From the IMG/VR virus record IMGVR_UViG_3300028610_000271, positions 1 to 28,406 of that record: a stretch of DNA of 28,406 nucleotides; one strand, given 5' to 3'. Positions 16,761 to 24,761 of this stretch are shown piece after piece (the stretch's first letter is position 1; every line of letters starts with the position of its first letter). The notes beneath the pieces were generated by a model. The model was not told where the DNA came from, made no database searches, and saw only the letters and a list, made by a program, of their open reading frames with translations. Origin of the DNA: a virus. A program made the position numbers and the translations under genes.

Positions 16761-17221
16761 TAGCCTTCCTCAACCTCCAAATAAGCCTGACAATTAACAG
16801 CGGCGGGAGCAGTACATCTAATACAAAGCCCATCGGCTGTAACTACCTGTTCTGGCTCTCGTCCAAGCGGGAAAGGTAAGACAAGCAATCCACCATCAGC
16901 CCGAACAAGCCAACGTTTCAAGACAGTTAAAACCGTAGGTTCAATCGAGTAAGCTCTTTCCGCAGATCCTTCCGGTGTTCGAGTTGGGCCACCTGTTTGA
17001 ACAATCGTATGCGTAGTTGACGTTCCCCCTGTTGCCTGTGTCGAGGAACATAACTCAACTGTAACTGGCTCTGCTGTCGAGCTTGTTCCGTCAAAGCTGA
17101 CAGCAAGTTCAATTGCCCTAACTAACGCATTTGCTCCATTGATCCAATTAACGATTGTCTTTGCAGTAGCGGCAACAAGTGCAACATCGCCATTCGACTC
17201 TACCGTATACCTAGCTGGCAT
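16760..17221 (-). CDS. beta-rich virion protein, 153 aa
   Basis: The protein consists of alternating beta strands without membrane segments: an N-terminal ATAKTIVNWINGANALVRAIELAVSF-type strand pair, a Thr/Ser-rich central loop, and a C-terminal VNCQAYLEVEE strand. This arrangement recurs in small tail- or head-surface proteins of many phages, but I cannot give a name. The start ATG at 17221 has AAGGAG and AAGGA upstream. Its TAA overlaps the fibre gene's ATG, so it may supply a base or adaptor for that fibre. Confidence 0.65.
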   Translation of the reverse strand: MPARYTVESNGDVALVAATAKTIVNWINGANALVRAIELAVSFDGTSSTAEPVTVELCSSTQATGGTSTTHTIVQTGGPTRTPEGSAERAYSIEPTVLTVLKRWLVRADGGLLVLPFPLGREPEQVVTADGLCIRCTAPAAVNCQAYLEVEEG

Positions 17222-17233
17222 TTTTCCTTCTCC

Positions 17234-17956
17234 TTAATAGTAACTTGCTCTTATTGGAGCGTGATTCACAACTACGGGTGTTGGACCTCGACCTAGAACG
17301 GTTGATACGAAGCCAATCTTAATCGGGTTAGTATCGCCTGTGTCACCGAATGTATATGTATCCAGATTCGCACCTGCATTTGTAACACGAAAGAAAAGTT
17401 CGTCAAGATTTGCAAGCCCCGCTGCTAGGCTTTTAAACGACCACTCTACAATTACTGAGTCTTGTTCCGTAGCGGGCCAATTTATAACTGCCGCCGATGC
17501 GGACGTTTCTTCCTGCGTACCCGCGACGAATGTATATCCACCTGTTTTTGTAACTCCATGATCTGTGGTCGCCGCTTCATCAACTAATTGAGAAGCAACT
17601 ATTTCAACTTCCGTACCAGATCCCGAGTCAGGAACAGCCGCATATGTCCCACCAGTGTTAAGCTTAAAATCTAGCCTTGGTGTTGTTGTTTCACTTTGGT
17701 CATGTAAAACATTATTCTGTTCAAGCAAAATTCTCAATCGAAAGATTACATCACTATCTGCATCTTGGTCTGTTAGGTTTATATTCTCAGCTGCAAGAAA
17801 ACTTGCCCCTCCAGAACTTTCATTTCCATCATCATCCCGCCAACGAAATCCATCAAGATCAACGTCGGCGAACTCAGGCATTCCACCACGTTCATCAACC
17901 CAAATCCGACTAGCACGTTGACGCCAACGAGGCGAAAGAGGTTTAAGGTATCTCAT
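17234..17956 (-). CDS. beta-sandwich virion protein with RWRxDDGxE motif, 240 aa
   Basis: After a basic N-terminus (RYLKPLSPRWRQRASRIW), residues about 30-45 contain FRWRDDDGNESS, a motif I associate with a widespread beta-sandwich family in phage tail proteins and cell-surface proteins. Later strands (FRLRILLEQNN, DSVIVEWSFKSL) fit that fold. It probably belongs to the tail or fibre apparatus, given its neighbours. The gene overlaps the 114-aa gene by 14 nt, has a weak ribosome-binding site, and stops 12 nt before the next start. There are no enzymatic motifs. Confidence 0.65.
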   Translation of the reverse strand: MRYLKPLSPRWRQRASRIWVDERGGMPEFADVDLDGFRWRDDDGNESSGGASFLAAENINLTDQDADSDVIFRLRILLEQNNVLHDQSETTTPRLDFKLNTGGTYAAVPDSGSGTEVEIVASQLVDEAATTDHGVTKTGGYTFVAGTQEETSASAAVINWPATEQDSVIVEWSFKSLAAGLANLDELFFRVTNAGANLDTYTFGDTGDTNPIKIGFVSTVLGRGPTPVVVNHAPIRASYY

Positions 17957-18287
17957 TCAAAGTCCATGTGTGTTTCTGACCAAACTCCTGAGCGGAAATC
18001 ACAACTTTGTTATATACATCATTTGAAACATATCGACCAAATAGAACACATTTAAAACCCGGTTGAAACATATGATCCCAAAAGCCTGCCATGTCCATCA
18101 TACGCCAACGTGGTTCATCCCAATCACGACGATAGATGTAAAGATCTCCACGCTTATGAACAACGTAACCGATACTATGTGCTCGTTCTACAACTGCAAT
18201 AACGCCGCGCTTAGGTGCATTTTCAACATCACCATCGAGATTGTCAAAGGTACTTTCATCGTCGTAGAAAATCTTCCAATCTAACAT
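17943..18287 (-). CDS. hypothetical late protein, 114 aa
   Basis: I do not recognise this protein. It is acidic at the N-terminus and rich in Trp, Tyr and Asp, with a central strand pair (KRGVIAVVERA, DLYIYRRDWD) and a WDHMF segment. It has no signal or membrane helix. ATG at 18287 shares a base with the TAA of the small membrane-protein gene (TAATG) and has no good ribosome-binding site, so it is probably translated by reinitiation. It could be a small tail or completion protein. Confidence 0.65.
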   Translation of the reverse strand: MLDWKIFYDDESTFDNLDGDVENAPKRGVIAVVERAHSIGYVVHKRGDLYIYRRDWDEPRWRMMDMAGFWDHMFQPGFKCVLFGRYVSNDVYNKVVISAQEFGQKHTWTLNEIP

Positions 18288-18457
18288 TAGAATTTGTTAA
18301 AAATAGAAGAGAAAAACTTTGCGGCTATGTCAGCAAGTCTTTCCAGTTCATCCATATTAATCCAACCAAGACCGAGAGCAACTAATATAAGTATCGGACC
18401 CCATACCCACGGAGTTCGGATAAAATCTAACGTGATCTCATACTTAGATTTAGCCAT
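18287..18457 (-). CDS. small single-pass membrane protein, 56 aa
   Basis: This short gene was found by reading the gap. ATG at 18457 opens a 56-codon frame ending TAA at 18287-18289. Residues about 17-33 form a transmembrane helix (WVWGPILILVALGLGWI), flanked by a basic N-terminus and a charged amphipathic C-terminal helix (MDELERLADIAAKFF). It overlaps the preceding gene by 8 nt and the following one by 1 nt (TAATG). Those junctions and the clean membrane helix support it. Its role is unknown; a holin or ejection-related membrane peptide is possible. Confidence 0.6.
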   Translation of the reverse strand: MAKSKYEITLDFIRTPWVWGPILILVALGLGWINMDELERLADIAAKFFSSIFNKF

Positions 18458-18599
18458 TAGATCCTACAATTGGAATGATTATAACAGACTCATCCGCAAC
18501 TTGTTCGTCTTTGGTATCTTTCCAATCACCCTGTTGAGGAGTCCGTTTTGTATACGTCCCCGTGCTTGGTACTTTCTTATCCCACGTTGGGTTCGCCAT
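18450..18599 (-). CDS. small hydrophilic protein, 49 aa
   Basis: ATG at 18599 opens a frame of 49 codons closed by TAA at 18450-18452. The peptide is polar, rich in Thr, Lys, Asp and Pro (ANPTWDKKVPSTGTYTKRTP), with a hydrophobic C-terminal strand (SVIIIPIVG). It begins 23 nt inside the end of the adaptor gene and ends 8 nt inside the membrane-protein gene. Together these two short genes fully occupy what would otherwise be a gap of about 290 nt in a densely packed operon. The family is not recognised; it may be a small tail-joining peptide. Confidence 0.55.
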   Translation of the reverse strand: MANPTWDKKVPSTGTYTKRTPQQGDWKDTKDEQVADESVIIIPIVGSNG

Positions 18600-19242
18600 A
18601 CAACCTCTTTAGATCTTTTGTGTTACGGATGAATCGAACGCCCGCTTGCATTGCCGGGGTGGATTCTTTATCCTCAAGATCCAATCTTGTACGAAGGTAT
18701 ACAATTGCTTTGTTAAGCCATTCAACTGCGCGAATCTCCTCACCTAGATCGGACAAGGCCGCATTCATTGCAAACATATGAATAGCTCTGTCATAGGTCG
18801 AAGGTAGCACAGTTGTATCTGAATCAGAGCTAAGTATCAAAGGCTCTGCGTTGTAATGAATTGCGATAACTTTATCGGTTACGAACGGTGGTTGAATGTA
18901 AAGCGCATCACCATCGCGGGTGTAATATCGATCATCTCTATCATCATCCGCAACATCTTCCATAGCGTGCAAATGCTCAGAGGCCATTTTCAAAATCTGC
19001 CACTTATCCGTCACGTTCCAAACAGCTCTAACCCACTGGAGATCATCTGGTAGTGTTATTCCAATACTCGTACCTACAAGCGTGACGGTAGAAACCGCGC
19101 GCAGTTGTACCAAATCATGCGATCCAGTTAGATCTAAATACCCGTCATTAATAGCAGCATCAAGGAATCCTTTACCTAAATCCCTATCACCTAGAGCAAA
19201 ATTCAAATTCGACCGAAACATCGCCAGCGTTCTTTGTCCCAC
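18577..19242 (-). CDS. head-tail adaptor/connector-like protein, 221 aa
   Basis: The pattern fits the adaptor proteins that sit under the portal ring: an N-terminal helical segment with FLDAAINDGYLDL; a strand ending in the GITLPDDLQWVRAVW motif (LPxD preceding a hydrophobic strand); a YTRDGDALYIQPP hairpin; and a C-terminal helix pair (YDRAIHMFAMNAALSDLGE onward). P22 gp4 and T7 gp11 play this part. The start is GTG at 19242 in a TAGTG overlap with GGAG 8 nt upstream; an ATG at 19221 would shorten it by seven residues. The location between capsid and tail genes agrees. Confidence 0.7.
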   Translation of the reverse strand: MGQRTLAMFRSNLNFALGDRDLGKGFLDAAINDGYLDLTGSHDLVQLRAVSTVTLVGTSIGITLPDDLQWVRAVWNVTDKWQILKMASEHLHAMEDVADDDRDDRYYTRDGDALYIQPPFVTDKVIAIHYNAEPLILSSDSDTTVLPSTYDRAIHMFAMNAALSDLGEEIRAVEWLNKAIVYLRTRLDLEDKESTPAMQAGVRFIRNTKDLKRLYGEPNVG

Positions 19243-19487
19243 TAGATTAACTCCACGTTAGCAAATTCATCACCTTCAAGATACTCAACCTTAATCCACT
19301 GTGTATCTCCAGCAAGTGTTATAACCGGAAGATGTTCAATTTCACTGTCAAACATAGATCCATCTACTCGTCGTTCAGTTACTTTAAATCTCCCCGAATT
19401 AGGGAGCCGAATCTGGTCAAAACCGTTCCGACCGATCCAACCAGAAACAGCCCCCGCTTTCGAGTGAATTAGAACAGGAATCATCAT
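19242..19487 (-). CDS. hypothetical head-region protein, 81 aa
   Basis: The 81-residue protein is beta-rich, with an N-terminal strand (MIPVLIHSKAGAVSGW), a middle RLPNSGRFKVTERRVDG and a C-terminal WIKVEYLEGDEFANVEL. It has no membrane or signal segment and I do not recognise it. Two ATGs are adjacent (19487 and 19484) behind an AAAGGGAAG ribosome-binding site. It lies 15 nt after the capsid gene and overlaps the adaptor start. A head-completion or stopper role is possible from position only. Confidence 0.6.
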   Translation of the reverse strand: MMIPVLIHSKAGAVSGWIGRNGFDQIRLPNSGRFKVTERRVDGSMFDSEIEHLPVITLAGDTQWIKVEYLEGDEFANVELI

Positions 19488-19502
19488 CTTCCCTTTCTAA
19501 GT

Positions 19503-20399
19503 TTACGCGCCTGGAGATGCGTACAAAGAACGCCAATCGGCACAAGTTGCGCTGAAACGAGACTTGATTAGATAGATAACAGAACTATCAATCTCGTCAA
19601 CAACAGTTGCATCCGTAGGGGTCTTACGCCAGAAGAACGTAGGACCAAGATCGTTCGACGAATCTCTACCGAACCAAGCATCTACATCAGTGAGATACTT
19701 GTAAGAGAACGGTGCGATGTTGAAATCCTGCTTGAGTATGTTGACGTCATTTGTGTCAACACCTGGCTTCATATCTGCACGGAGAGTTTCACGCACAAGC
19801 CAGTAATTCGATGGATGGTGGATTAACATATCTGCCATCGCATCAATCTTCAAACCACGATCATCCTCAAGAAGCATGAAATGCTCAATCATTGCTTGGA
19901 TAGCTGTGAGAGTGAAGTCCGTAGCTCCTGCATTACTTACATCTGCAACACCTACACGAACATGAGCAGCATTGATTAGCGACACGCCATCATAGCCAAG
20001 TTGTGTAGAAAAAGCGTTGTTGTAAATACCTGCGGCCAAGCGTTCCTCTGCGTCACGATGCGAGCGAGCGAGATTAGATCCCGCCTTTGGTGCAAGCACA
20101 GCATACAGTTCATCGTCGATTACTTCTTCGGAGAACTCAACTCCGAGTCCGTAACTACGATGTGAAACGCGGATTGAACCACGAGCATACGGTTTGTCCA
20201 TCGCAATTCTTTCCAGTTCCGGCTTCTCAGGCACTGTGCCTAGTCCAGCAGCGATCAAGATATCCTCAAAAGCTCTTTGACTAGATTCAACACCCATTAC
20301 GGTTGGAAATTGCGATGCTAATTCTTTGTAATCACCTGCGAATGCTTTCCTAGCACCGGGAGTGATGTATTGATCCCATGATTGTCTTGCAACAGCCAT
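19503..20399 (-). CDS. major capsid protein (HK97-fold, Mu gpT-like family)
   Basis: The 298-aa protein matches the Mu-type major head subunit pattern. The N-terminus has ARKAFAGDYKELASQFP followed by SSQRAFED. A RVSHRSYGLGVEFSEEVIDDELY segment follows. The middle has SLINAAHVRVG, then LTAIQAMIEHF..EDDRGLKI. The end is DVDAWFGRDSS..PTFFWRKTP and the diagnostic DWRSLYASPGA. It forms the capsid shell around scaffold. There is no long N-terminal delta domain, consistent with the separate scaffold gene upstream. It has the strongest ribosome-binding site in the late arm (AAGGAG, 7 nt spacing) and is preceded by a decoration-like gene. Confidence 0.9.
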   Translation of the reverse strand: MAVARQSWDQYITPGARKAFAGDYKELASQFPTVMGVESSQRAFEDILIAAGLGTVPEKPELERIAMDKPYARGSIRVSHRSYGLGVEFSEEVIDDELYAVLAPKAGSNLARSHRDAEERLAAGIYNNAFSTQLGYDGVSLINAAHVRVGVADVSNAGATDFTLTAIQAMIEHFMLLEDDRGLKIDAMADMLIHHPSNYWLVRETLRADMKPGVDTNDVNILKQDFNIAPFSYKYLTDVDAWFGRDSSNDLGPTFFWRKTPTDATVVDEIDSSVIYLIKSRFSATCADWRSLYASPGA

Positions 20400-20406
20400 T
20401 GTTATA

Positions 20407-20412
20407 CTCCTT
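20407..20412 (-). promoter_or_regulatory. strong ribosome-binding site of major capsid gene
   Basis: On the minus strand this reads AAGGAG, 7 nt before the ATG at 20399. It lies in the 18-nt spacer after the decoration-like gene, one of the few real gaps in the late arm. This fits independent, high-level initiation of the capsid protein rather than reinitiation. Confidence 0.75.
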
Positions 20413-20417
20413 CCCGG

Positions 20418-20840
20418 TTAGGCTTGAATGTTCGCTGCAACAACGTCACACTCGAACAAACCGCGTTCAATGTCTACGTCTACAACGTGCATTGGTTTAG
20501 TGGTAGCTTCGGTTGTATCCAAACCCCAAACACCACCGACAGCAGCCGTTCCAAAGACTTTACCAATATCATCTTTGGTAGGAACCCGTTCCGCTTCAAC
20601 CCAAAACGTCCTATTTGCTCCTGCTAGATGAACAAGCGTTTTGCCGGCGTCAACGGTACGACCTGCGGCTGGCCCTGCGGCAAATCCAAGAATAGCAGCC
20701 GGATCTGCCGAGGCTTCGATAATATCCTCACTCGCGTCTTTCAACACGATTGCTCCATCCAGAAAAGTAGCCGCACCTTCTACGTCAAATTCCTGCGTTC
20801 TACGATTCTGGGCTGGAATAATGCTCCTTCGCAAAGCCAT
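20418..20840 (-). CDS. putative head decoration/cement protein, 140 aa
   Basis: The protein is Ala/Gly/Val-rich and beta-type. Its core GAIVLKDASEDIIEASADPAAILGFA resembles the small decoration proteins often encoded just before HK97-fold capsids, in which a strand ends in ADP-x-x-ILG. The N-terminus is basic (ALRRSIIPAQNRR). There is no signal or membrane segment. ATG at 20840 shares one base with the upstream TAA (TAATG), and the gene stops 18 nt before the capsid start. The role of stabilising the shell is inferred from position and pattern. Confidence 0.6.
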   Translation of the reverse strand: MALRRSIIPAQNRRTQEFDVEGAATFLDGAIVLKDASEDIIEASADPAAILGFAAGPAAGRTVDAGKTLVHLAGANRTFWVEAERVPTKDDIGKVFGTAAVGGVWGLDTTEATTKPMHVVDVDIERGLFECDVVAANIQA

Positions 20841-21346
20841 TATTCCTCATCCTTTTTCAAAGTAATCTCCTCACTGTGATCTGTTATACTACCCACTGGA
20901 CGAGCAACATTCCCATCCATATCACGTCGAGTGTCACTTTCGTAAGCTTCACGCGACCGACGTGATTCTGCTAGTGCGAGTTCATTTTTCTCCTCAATGA
21001 TTTCGTCTCGCCATTCGGTCGGAATTGACATCAAAACAGCGTCACCAATCCGAACCACTGAACCAATCTCACCCATTACGCGCTTAATGCCCTCGCTTTG
21101 AGCATCAACAAGTTCATATCCCATCATCTGACGTTTAGGTACGTTGGAGAACTTTTTATCATGTTCTGGATCTGCAACCCAGTAAGTTGAACGATCTGGA
21201 TTCTCTGCTTTATATGCTGCTTCGCATTCAGCCATCATTGTTGTATACATTCCACGACCACGAGCGCGGATGTATGGTGGACGTTTACGCGCCTTTGCCT
21301 TAGTAGGCTTAGTTTCTTTAGCTGCTGCTTCTTTTTGAGTAGCCAT
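20840..21346 (-). CDS. hypothetical head-region protein with basic N-terminus, 168 aa
   Basis: I do not recognise this protein. The first 30 residues are Lys/Arg/Ala-rich (KEAAAKETKPTKAKARKRP), which could bind nucleic acid or the acidic scaffold. The middle has aromatic and Met-rich segments (GRGMYTTMMAEC, KRQMMGYELVD) and a predicted helix-strand mix, and the C-terminus is charged and helical. It sits between scaffold and decoration genes with 1-nt TAATG overlaps on both sides, so it is probably a head-assembly or minor head protein. Confidence 0.6.
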   Translation of the reverse strand: MATQKEAAAKETKPTKAKARKRPPYIRARGRGMYTTMMAECEAAYKAENPDRSTYWVADPEHDKKFSNVPKRQMMGYELVDAQSEGIKRVMGEIGSVVRIGDAVLMSIPTEWRDEIIEEKNELALAESRRSREAYESDTRRDMDGNVARPVGSITDHSEEITLKKDEE

Positions 21347-22116
21347 TATAATCCTGGAACCTCCACAACGAGTTCACCTGTGCTGAATTCTAAGAATTCT
21401 TCTTCTGTCATACGAGTTCCTAGCTGAATTTCCTTAGCCAAGCCGGTTAGTTTACCCGGTAAATCTGACTCATTTACTTCCGGTGTAGGCTCAGGAGTTT
21501 CTATAGAAAGCTTCGCTGCTGCTTTATCCTTTTGAACAGAAGCAGCTCCTCGGGCCATTAGATAAGCACCATGAACTGCTCCTTCTGTAACTGGTCCTGA
21601 TTGTTGAGATAAGATTAACCTAACTGCATCTTCATGCTCATCGAAATCAGCACCAATTGAACGAGATGCTTTAATCAACTCCGTCTCACCAATTCCCTTT
21701 TCTAACCTATTAACCGTAGTGCTATAACGCCGATTAAGCATTATATCCATAGCTCGCTCAGGATCGTCGAGCATTAGTTCTTTCAAATCCACATCTGCAT
21801 CTGGATCTGGTTCATCTGGTGGAACGGGTCGTTCAAACGCCTGTGACTCAAGCTGTGCAATTCGATTGTTCAGAGAGTCCGTCTCAACATTCTTCGATTG
21901 CAATACTCTCGTAGCTGCTCCCCACATTGAAGAAATCTCAGCAGAAGTTTTTCCACGCATTTCCTCGGGCAATTCGGAACGTTTTATCGAGTCAGTGTCC
22001 TGCGTTCCCGCTGAATCGCCGCCCTTCTGTCCACCACTCTCTGCTGTCCCTTCGTCTGCACTTTCTCCAACTGTTCCTTCGCTTCCAATTCCCTTAACTC
22101 CGCTCTCCTCAACCAT
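21346..22116 (-). CDS. probable capsid scaffolding protein, 256 aa
   Basis: This is an acidic, hydrophilic protein with a Gly/Ser/Glu-rich disordered N-terminus, a central coiled-coil segment (LQSKNVETDSLNNRIAQLESQ), a helical middle, and an acidic C-terminus. It has no catalytic motif. This composition and the position between portal and capsid are those of podoviral and siphoviral scaffolds, which template procapsid assembly and then leave. ATG at 22116 follows GGAGAAAAAGA. The first 133 nt are shared with the nested 122-aa gene in another frame, so both protein ends are constrained by the same bases. Confidence 0.7.
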   Translation of the reverse strand: MVEESGVKGIGSEGTVGESADEGTAESGGQKGGDSAGTQDTDSIKRSELPEEMRGKTSAEISSMWGAATRVLQSKNVETDSLNNRIAQLESQAFERPVPPDEPDPDADVDLKELMLDDPERAMDIMLNRRYSTTVNRLEKGIGETELIKASRSIGADFDEHEDAVRLILSQQSGPVTEGAVHGAYLMARGAASVQKDKAAAKLSIETPEPTPEVNESDLPGKLTGLAKEIQLGTRMTEEEFLEFSTGELVVEVPGL

Positions 22117-22352
22117 TCTTTTTCTCCATTCTCAGCAGCGAATACTAAATCCTCCACGAGTAATTCTACCTTCTCTACAGCCTCAAAATACCCTTGACGT
22201 TTCCAAAACTCACGGGTTGATTGAGTCCTCACCACCCACATTAACGAGTCCTGTTTCATCTGTTCCAGGTGGGCTAAGTAAAGCTTCCAACCGGGCGAGG
22301 TTATCAGCTTCTTTAGCTCTGTCAGCTGCTTTCTCGAAATCTTGAGATCCAC
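21984..22352 (-). CDS. nested 122-aa gene overlapping both portal and scaffold genes
   Basis: A GTG at 22352 preceded by GGAGG (22359-22363, 6 nt spacing) opens a 122-codon frame that ends TGA/TAA-side at 21984. It overlaps the portal end by 143 nt, fills the 93-nt space between portal and scaffold, and overlaps the scaffold start by 133 nt. The product is helical and charged: an ELKKLITSPGWKLYLAHLEQM start, a RQGYFEAVEKVELLVEDLV middle, and a Glu/Lys/Arg coiled-coil end. The SPGWKLY type of N-terminus recalls small phage proteins encoded beside portals. The open frame continues further upstream, so the start is chosen by the ribosome-binding site. Function is unknown; a portal-scaffold link is plausible. 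Confidence 0.65.
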   Translation of the reverse strand: MDLKISRKQLTELKKLITSPGWKLYLAHLEQMKQDSLMWVVRTQSTREFWKRQGYFEAVEKVELLVEDLVFAAENGEKEWLRRAELRELEAKEQLEKVQTKGQQRVVDRRAAIQRERRTLTR

Positions 22353-24192
22353 CGAGATCCTCCGATGCAGGTAGTATTCGTTCAAGAACCCGTAGACCCG
22401 CAACAATGTCGTCCGGGTTTGTAACATCAAACCGATCCAAAATTTGCTGCATGAACTTCTCAGACGATTTAACAAACTCAACCGCCACAGGCGCAAGAGC
22501 TTCCGGCGGAACACCAACTCGTTCGATAAAGTCGATAATCTGCGTGTACATCGTGAGAGATAGGTTGAATATCTGAATAGCATTTTGTCTCTGCAATTCT
22601 TTGTTTTGCTGACTTGTAGGACTCGCAGCACGGAATCCTAGGCCATTCTCTATTGCGGAAAGTGGAAGGTTAAAGATTCCAACCATTATCCTTCCGCGAT
22701 CTCCTAGCCATTGAACAACTGTACTTTCCTCTACACCGAATTGGAAATAGAGAGAGAAAACCATGTCACCTACTTCTGACAGGCCATTGCGGATTGATCT
22801 AACTGTTTGATCGAAACGCTTGGCTTGTTCTTGGAGTAAGGCTATTTGTGCTGTCGCGGTTGTTCGTGATACTGGTTGACCTCCACGAGAGTTTGCATCA
22901 TTCACACCGCTTAGACGTTCAATAACATCGCGAGTAAGATTTTCGTTGACTATTGTTGAAGGTGAAACTGTACCGAGTTGAAGCGGGGTTACGTCTTGAA
23001 AATGATCTACAGGGATTATTTGCCCTGAGAATAACGGATCGCCGGGCTTCAAGCTTTTTGATGTTCGCGTTACAAGCAACGGGCGTGTGTTGATTATCGT
23101 TGTATTGTCAATACGTTGGTTATGCATTTCGGAAATTTCATCCTGTAATGCTTCCAACATTTCACACAAGCCGTGGTCGTAAAATCTATGTTCTACCGGG
23201 AAGAAGGAGAACTTAACAAAAGGACGCTTCATATGCCAGAATTGATTGTAATTAATCCTAAGCATAGTCCCGGTGCGTAGATGGTAATGAACGATAAGTT
23301 CTTCCATTTCCCCATCACCATCTGCATCGAACGCAAGATAGATTTCGTAAATTTCAAAGGTATCTCTTTCACGAGGTTCCGCACTTTGCAGTTCTTCATG
23401 AAGTTCTTGAACTTCGTTATTCTGGTCATTGTCCGTTTCGTTAAGCGGAGAGTCTATGTCGATCAACTTCTCCACATCGGATTTTTTGTAATACCCTCGT
23501 TTTACATCGTGCATTAACTGGCGTTTGTTGCGTCGAAAACGCTTTCCACACCAACGAGCATCTTGAATATTAGTGGATGTAAAGGGGATTATGAAATCCT
23601 CAAGTGGGATATGAAAGACAACAGGGCCAGTGTTTTTGATGTTCTTGACCTTAGTTGGCTTTATACCATCGCGGTTGTAGAGGTAATGTGTTCGTATATC
23701 TTCTCTATAACCAACCTGTAAGATGGATGTACCATACTTGGTTCCTTCAAGAATCCAACCCTCTGCAAGTGGGCCTATTTTGATCTCACGTTTCGCGGCT
23801 ATGTCCATAAACCGTTCAATCGTAGGAACGAAAGGTGCCCATTCGTCCGCGATAGCTTCCATGTTCCATTGCGGAGTAGGAGTTAAGGTAGTTTGAGTTA
23901 GCTGTGCAACCATTGTATTTACGATTTCTTTAATCACAGGAATCGTAAGGTTCGATGCATTGCGAACAGGAAAATCCTTCGGCTCAGTTGCAGGTGGAGC
24001 GTTGTAAGCAAACTGCCAGCGTTTGAGATTATTTACAAACTGACCACGCTCACCAAGAGCGAGTTCGATCTGCTGTTGGAGAAACCAACCTAGCTCCCTA
24101 CGCGATTCACGAGAAAGTGAGACTTCTCCCACAATGGAAGTCTCCTGCTTTCTTATCTTTGCAAATTCGCTAAATTCTACAACCCTAGCCAC
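22210..24192 (-). CDS. portal protein, 660 aa
   Basis: Portal features are clear: an early helical region followed by FPVRNASNLTIPVIKEIV; an alpha/beta region with a SFFPVEHRFYDHGLCEML segment and then the long helix with EISEMHNQRIDNTT at about residues 350-363; a VSPSTIVNENLTRDVIERLSGV segment; and a RTTATAQIALLQEQ helix typical of podoviral and Mu-like portals. The protein forms the dodecameric DNA channel at one capsid vertex and receives terminase and adaptor. The start is GTG at 24192 behind CGGAG, 2 nt after the previous stop. The final 143 nt also encode the start of the nested 122-aa gene. Length is at the larger end for portals. Confidence 0.88.
   Translation of the reverse strand: MARVVEFSEFAKIRKQETSIVGEVSLSRESRRELGWFLQQQIELALGERGQFVNNLKRWQFAYNAPPATEPKDFPVRNASNLTIPVIKEIVNTMVAQLTQTTLTPTPQWNMEAIADEWAPFVPTIERFMDIAAKREIKIGPLAEGWILEGTKYGTSILQVGYREDIRTHYLYNRDGIKPTKVKNIKNTGPVVFHIPLEDFIIPFTSTNIQDARWCGKRFRRNKRQLMHDVKRGYYKKSDVEKLIDIDSPLNETDNDQNNEVQELHEELQSAEPRERDTFEIYEIYLAFDADGDGEMEELIVHYHLRTGTMLRINYNQFWHMKRPFVKFSFFPVEHRFYDHGLCEMLEALQDEISEMHNQRIDNTTIINTRPLLVTRTSKSLKPGDPLFSGQIIPVDHFQDVTPLQLGTVSPSTIVNENLTRDVIERLSGVNDANSRGGQPVSRTTATAQIALLQEQAKRFDQTVRSIRNGLSEVGDMVFSLYFQFGVEESTVVQWLGDRGRIMVGIFNLPLSAIENGLGFRAASPTSQQNKELQRQNAIQIFNLSLTMYTQIIDFIERVGVPPEALAPVAVEFVKSSEKFMQQILDRFDVTNPDDIVAGLRVLERILPASEDLGGSQDFEKAADRAKEADNLARLEALLSPPGTDETGLVNVGGEDSINP
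22359..22363 (-). promoter_or_regulatory. ribosome-binding site deciding the GTG start at 22352
   Basis: GGAGG on the minus strand lies 6 nt before GTG, inside the coding region of the portal. It is the main reason to begin the nested gene there and not at the upstream end of the long open frame. Confidence 0.6.
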
Positions 24193-24194
24193 GA

Positions 24195-24758
24195 TTAGAC
24201 TCCGAGTGCTTCGTGGTTGACGAATACCTTGAGCGTATCATCGGCAGTTTTACCAAATCCCGCTGCGAAAGCATAGACGGTCAAACAAACTTCTGACGCG
24301 CCTGGAGTTGGATTAGTGATAATCCCGTGAGTGATTGAAGCTGCATTGAAATCAGCTTTGGCGTAGGATGCTAGATGAGAAACAATATCCACACCCGCAC
24401 CTGTGTTATCCGCGTCACCATCATTCGTTTTCGGATAACCAGCAGTTTCTAGCTTCTGCGTTGAACCGATAACTGTTACGTTAGAACGATTCGCAGTCTT
24501 ACCGGGCGTTCCGGCTGAAGCTAGTTCATGCGTAGTAAAGGTTTGAGTTGTGGCTTCCGCAGCCATTTCCTGCGCGTAGAAAAGATCTCCGTCATTCGTG
24601 ACAATGTTATGTCCAAGATGAAGAAACTTTCCACGAGGCGTACCTAGAACAGCCATGATGTTCATGTGCTTCGGTACAATAAGATCTCGGGTCCAAATTC
24701 CATGCGCGCTCTTGTAGACGCGATCTTGGAATCCATAAACCCTTTCTCTGAGCAACAT
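24195..24758 (-). CDS. virion-type beta protein upstream of portal, 187 aa
   Basis: The family is not recognised. The N-terminus (RVYGFQDRVYKSAHGIW) is followed by a GHNIVTNDGDLFYAQEMA segment, a form I associate with beta-rich phage structural proteins of unknown role. A Thr/Ala/Gly-rich middle and a C-terminal strand (CLTVYAFAAGFG) follow. There are no membrane helices. ATG at 24758 has AGGAG 8 nt upstream. The stop lies just before the portal GTG. A head or surface protein is the best guess. Confidence 0.65.
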   Translation of the reverse strand: MLLRERVYGFQDRVYKSAHGIWTRDLIVPKHMNIMAVLGTPRGKFLHLGHNIVTNDGDLFYAQEMAAEATTQTFTTHELASAGTPGKTANRSNVTVIGSTQKLETAGYPKTNDGDADNTGAGVDIVSHLASYAKADFNAASITHGIITNPTPGASEVCLTVYAFAAGFGKTADDTLKVFVNHEALGV

Positions 24759-24761
24759 AAG

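Noticed and set aside
22353-22631. Upstream extension of the nested portal/scaffold gene
   Set aside because: The frame is open, but this part reads as Arg/Leu/Ser-rich shadow of the portal, and a good GGAGG plus GTG begins further in.
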